Below, one piece after another: positions 14,432 to 16,615 of a stretch of DNA of 16,615 bases. The notes beneath the pieces are model-generated. The model saw only the letters and a list, made by a program, of their open reading frames with translations, did no database searches and was not told the DNA's origin. Origin of the DNA: an uncultured Pseudomonadota bacterium (lineage in GTDB: Bacteria > Myxococcota_A > UBA796 > GCA-2862545); the NCBI GenBank assembly GCA_937891875.1, contig CALATR010001230.1:1-16615 (forward strand), written 5' to 3'. Both the position numbers and the translations under genes were made by a program. Within the stretch, counting starts at the first letter, position 1. Each line of letters starts with the position of its first letter.

Positions 14432-16615
14432 TCACGCCGTCGGCGGACCCGTCAGGAACGCCTGGACCTCCTCCGCAGCCAGCTGCAGCGCCTCCTCCCC
14501 GCCGTTGAGCAGGTCGAGGTCGTAGGTGATGGCCGCGCTCGCACCGGCGTCGAGCCGGACCTTGAGGCCCGCCGAGGCCTGCGCCGAGCCCGCGAACCCG
14601 GCCCCGACCTCCACGTGGGCGTCCAGCGCCTGCACCGCGTCGGCCAGCGAGCCGGCGATGACGTCCACGTCGTTCATCAGGCCGGCGGGCATGGTGCCGG
14701 TGACGAAGAGCTGGAGCAGGTCGTCCTTCAGCGACGCGAGACCGTCGGGCCGGGTGGCGGCGACGCTGCGCACCGCGTCGACGAGATCCTTCAGCTCGGC
14801 CTTCGTGAGCTTGGACTCCAGATCGATGGTGCCGTCGAGGCGCAGGCCGGCGGCCGCCCCGGACCGACGCAGCACGGGCAGCCGATCGAGGTGGGCCTGC
14901 ACGCCCCGCCCGACGCTGTGGATCGCCATGCGCTTCTTGTAGGTGACCTCGCCGAAGCTCTCGACGAACGCATCGAGGCTCTGCAGCTCGAGCTTCTCGA
15001 AGTCGGCGAGGCTCATCTCGGTCTCGCTCGCCGCGCCCACGTAGCGGTCCATGTCGCCGCTCTTCATGTAGACGGTGACCGCGGGCCCGGACCAGACCGC
15101 GTCGTCGGCGCCCGGCGCTCCCTGGCGCACCCCGTAGGAGGCCTTGATGCCGACCCCCAGCTCGAGCGCCAGCGGGGGCAGCGCCGGGATGGGCAGGGGC
15201 AGGCCGTTGTTGATGCTCGCCATGCCCGACGCCTCGGCGTAGAGGTCGACCGTCGCCGCAGTGACCTCGCCATTGTCGCGCTGGAAGTCCTTGATCTCGC
15301 AGCCGAACCCGGCCTCCCCGCCGAGCGCTGCGCCCAGGGACAGCTTGAGCGTCGTGAGCCGCTCCATGAGCCCGGGGTTCTGGAAGGCCCCGTTGGACAT
15401 CATGGTCTGCTGGCCGTGGCCGAAGCGCTCCCCGGCGAGGTGGTTGCCCGAGCCGTCGTCGACCCCGGGACGCAGCGACGCGGTCGCCTGGGCGCCCCCC
15501 TCGGCGTAGGCCTTGAGCTCCATCTTGGCGCTGGAGAGGTAGCCGGTGGGGTCGATCTGGCCGGACTGCCCGGAGAAGGCGGCGACCATCGTGTCCACGC
15601 CCGCGTCGAGTCCGGTGACGATGCCCATGATGAGCGAGAGGAAGGCGCGATCGTCGGACAGGGGGAAGGCGTAGATCTCGTGGACGAGCGTCTTGTAGCC
15701 GGTGCCGATCTGGGCGCCGGCGGACAGGCCCACGTTGCCGCGGGACGCTCCGGGCCCGCCCGCTCCGCCGCTGAAGCCTGCCCCCACGCCGACGTCGGCG
15801 CCGATGGTGGTGATCCCGCCCCGCACCAGCTCGAAGGTGCCCGGCTCCTTGTGGCTGACCCGCATGTAGGCGTCCTCGCCCACGTGGATCGGGATGCCGA
15901 AGGTGGCCCCGACCTGCAGGTCCAGGGCGAGCCCGACCCCGGGCGGCCACAGGTCGACGAAGACGCGCTTCAGGAAGTCCTTGAAGCTGTCGGGGGCGGC
16001 GTCCCACAGCATCAGCACGAGGTCCTCGCCCAGGCCGCCGATGATGGGGACCTGCTTGACGCTGTCGAGCATGAACAGGGCTGCGGCGAGGATGGCGAAG
16101 CCGAGGATCGTGCCGATGACCCGGCCCACCGTCTTCAGGAAGCCGATCACGTCGTCGACGGTGAGATCGGCGATGAGGCGGTAGAGCCACACCGCGACGT
16201 CGGCGACCAGGCCCGCGACGTGCTCCACGATGGGGGCGAAGAGGGGGTGGCCCGGCTGGGTGCGGATGAACTCCTCGATGATGTGCCGCGCAGAGCCCCA
16301 GAACCGCGTGATGAGCTCCAGCGCGGCGCCCTCGCTCAGGCTCGCGAGCTGGGAGAGGAGCTGGTCCAGGCTGACCAGGTTCTCGATGACCGTCGCCTCG
16401 ACCGCGCCGGAGAAGGACCGGTCGCGGTTCGAGATCGCGCCGCCCTGGCCGGAGAAGGTCAGCGCATCGCGGCGCCAGCGGTCCCAGGCCTGGCGGTGGT
16501 CCTCCTGCAGCACCGTCTGCACGTGCCACAACAGGGCGTGCTCGGAGTCCGCGACCGACAGCGACTGCATGCGCGCGCAGACGTACTCCTTCTCCGGGCC
16601 GGTCTTCGCGTTGCC
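14432..16615 (-). CDS. Large Gly/Ala-rich protein of unknown function (5' partial)
   Basis: The frame stays open to the right edge: 15 more codons (GNAKTGPEKEYVCAR) precede the first ATG at 16570, so the start is probably outside the window; at least 712 residues are seen. Counting from that ATG, residues 1-145 are helical and amphipathic. One hydrophobic segment lies at about 150-168 (VIGTILGFAILAAALFML). From about 200 the sequence changes to alternating strands with many Gly and Ala (GADVGVGAGFSGGAGG, NVGLSAGAQIGTG), as in beta-barrel or beta-solenoid surfaces. A helical stretch follows at about 500-640, and a final strand-rich part (HVEVGAGFAGSAQASAGLKV) closes it. I do not recognise a family. 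A membrane-inserting or cargo protein is possible, but this is inference. Coding status is firm from length and codon use. Confidence 0.85.
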   Translation of the reverse strand, partial: GNAKTGPEKEYVCARMQSLSVADSEHALLWHVQTVLQEDHRQAWDRWRRDALTFSGQGGAISNRDRSFSGAVEATVIENLVSLDQLLSQLASLSEGAALELITRFWGSARHIIEEFIRTQPGHPLFAPIVEHVAGLVADVAVWLYRLIADLTVDDVIGFLKTVGRVIGTILGFAILAAALFMLDSVKQVPIIGGLGEDLVLMLWDAAPDSFKDFLKRVFVDLWPPGVGLALDLQVGATFGIPIHVGEDAYMRVSHKEPGTFELVRGGITTIGADVGVGAGFSGGAGGPGASRGNVGLSAGAQIGTGYKTLVHEIYAFPLSDDRAFLSLIMGIVTGLDAGVDTMVAAFSGQSGQIDPTGYLSSAKMELKAYAEGGAQATASLRPGVDDGSGNHLAGERFGHGQQTMMSNGAFQNPGLMERLTTLKLSLGAALGGEAGFGCEIKDFQRDNGEVTAATVDLYAEASGMASINNGLPLPIPALPPLALELGVGIKASYGVRQGAPGADDAVWSGPAVTVYMKSGDMDRYVGAASETEMSLADFEKLELQSLDAFVESFGEVTYKKRMAIHSVGRGVQAHLDRLPVLRRSGAAAGLRLDGTIDLESKLTKAELKDLVDAVRSVAATRPDGLASLKDDLLQLFVTGTMPAGLMNDVDVIAGSLADAVQALDAHVEVGAGFAGSAQASAGLKVRLDAGASAAITYDLDLLNGGEEALQLAAEEVQAFLTGPPTA

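Overview
This is a GC-rich (roughly 70 %) window, most likely from a member of the Myxococcota, probably from an uncultured or poorly studied lineage. The evidence is three large secreted or surface proteins. Two of them combine MopE-type metal-binding repeats with FG-GAP (integrin-like propeller) repeats, and one ends in a MYXO-CTERM-like sorting tail (Gly-Cys, hydrophobic segment, RRRR). These traits are typical of myxobacterial surface proteomes. There are no rRNA, tRNA, CRISPR or insertion-sequence signals, and the window does not cover a single well-known operon.

Layout, left to right. (1) 2-1732 (+): the 3' part of a secreted protein with at least four Ig/PKD-like domains followed by a ThuA/GATase-like domain. 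(2) 1733-1890: a short gap that holds a coding-looking minus-strand fragment. (3) 1891-3864 (+): a lipoprotein with four MopE repeats and seven FG-GAP blades. Its stop codon overlaps by one base the start of (4) 3864-4946 (+), a cupin_8/JmjC-like Fe(II)/2OG-oxygenase homologue in which the iron-binding Asp is replaced by Ala. (5) 4918-5598 (-): a 226-aa lipoprotein of unknown function, convergent with the cupin gene. (6) 5689-6648 (+): a TIGR02147/DUF4423-type regulator with two XRE-like helix-turn-helix units, probably made from a leaderless transcript. (7) 8034-6670 (-): a two-gene unit with a two-pass membrane zinc-ribbon protein and a DUF2786 protein. (8) 8209-10257 (+): a second FG-GAP plus MopE protein with the domains in the opposite order and a MYXO-CTERM tail. 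(9) 13001-10273 (-): a two-gene unit with a 687-aa P-loop ATPase (AAA/STAND-like with winged helix) and a two-pass membrane protein with a TerB-like domain. (10) 13175-14392 (+): a class-C beta-lactamase-like serine hydrolase, divergent from the ATPase. (11) 16615-14432 (-): a large Gly-rich protein of unknown function, open at the right edge.

How the parts may work together. The MopE/FG-GAP lipoprotein and the cupin protein look translationally coupled. The ATPase and TerB-like membrane protein form a plausible sensing or signalling pair, and their divergent promoter region carries a canonical G-quadruplex motif. The rest looks like ordinary accessory gene content with genes on alternating strands. 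I see no complete known defence, secretion or biosynthetic system. The best candidates for something new are the Asp-less cupin coupled to a surface propeller protein, the ATPase/TerB membrane pair, and the unidentified large protein at the right edge.
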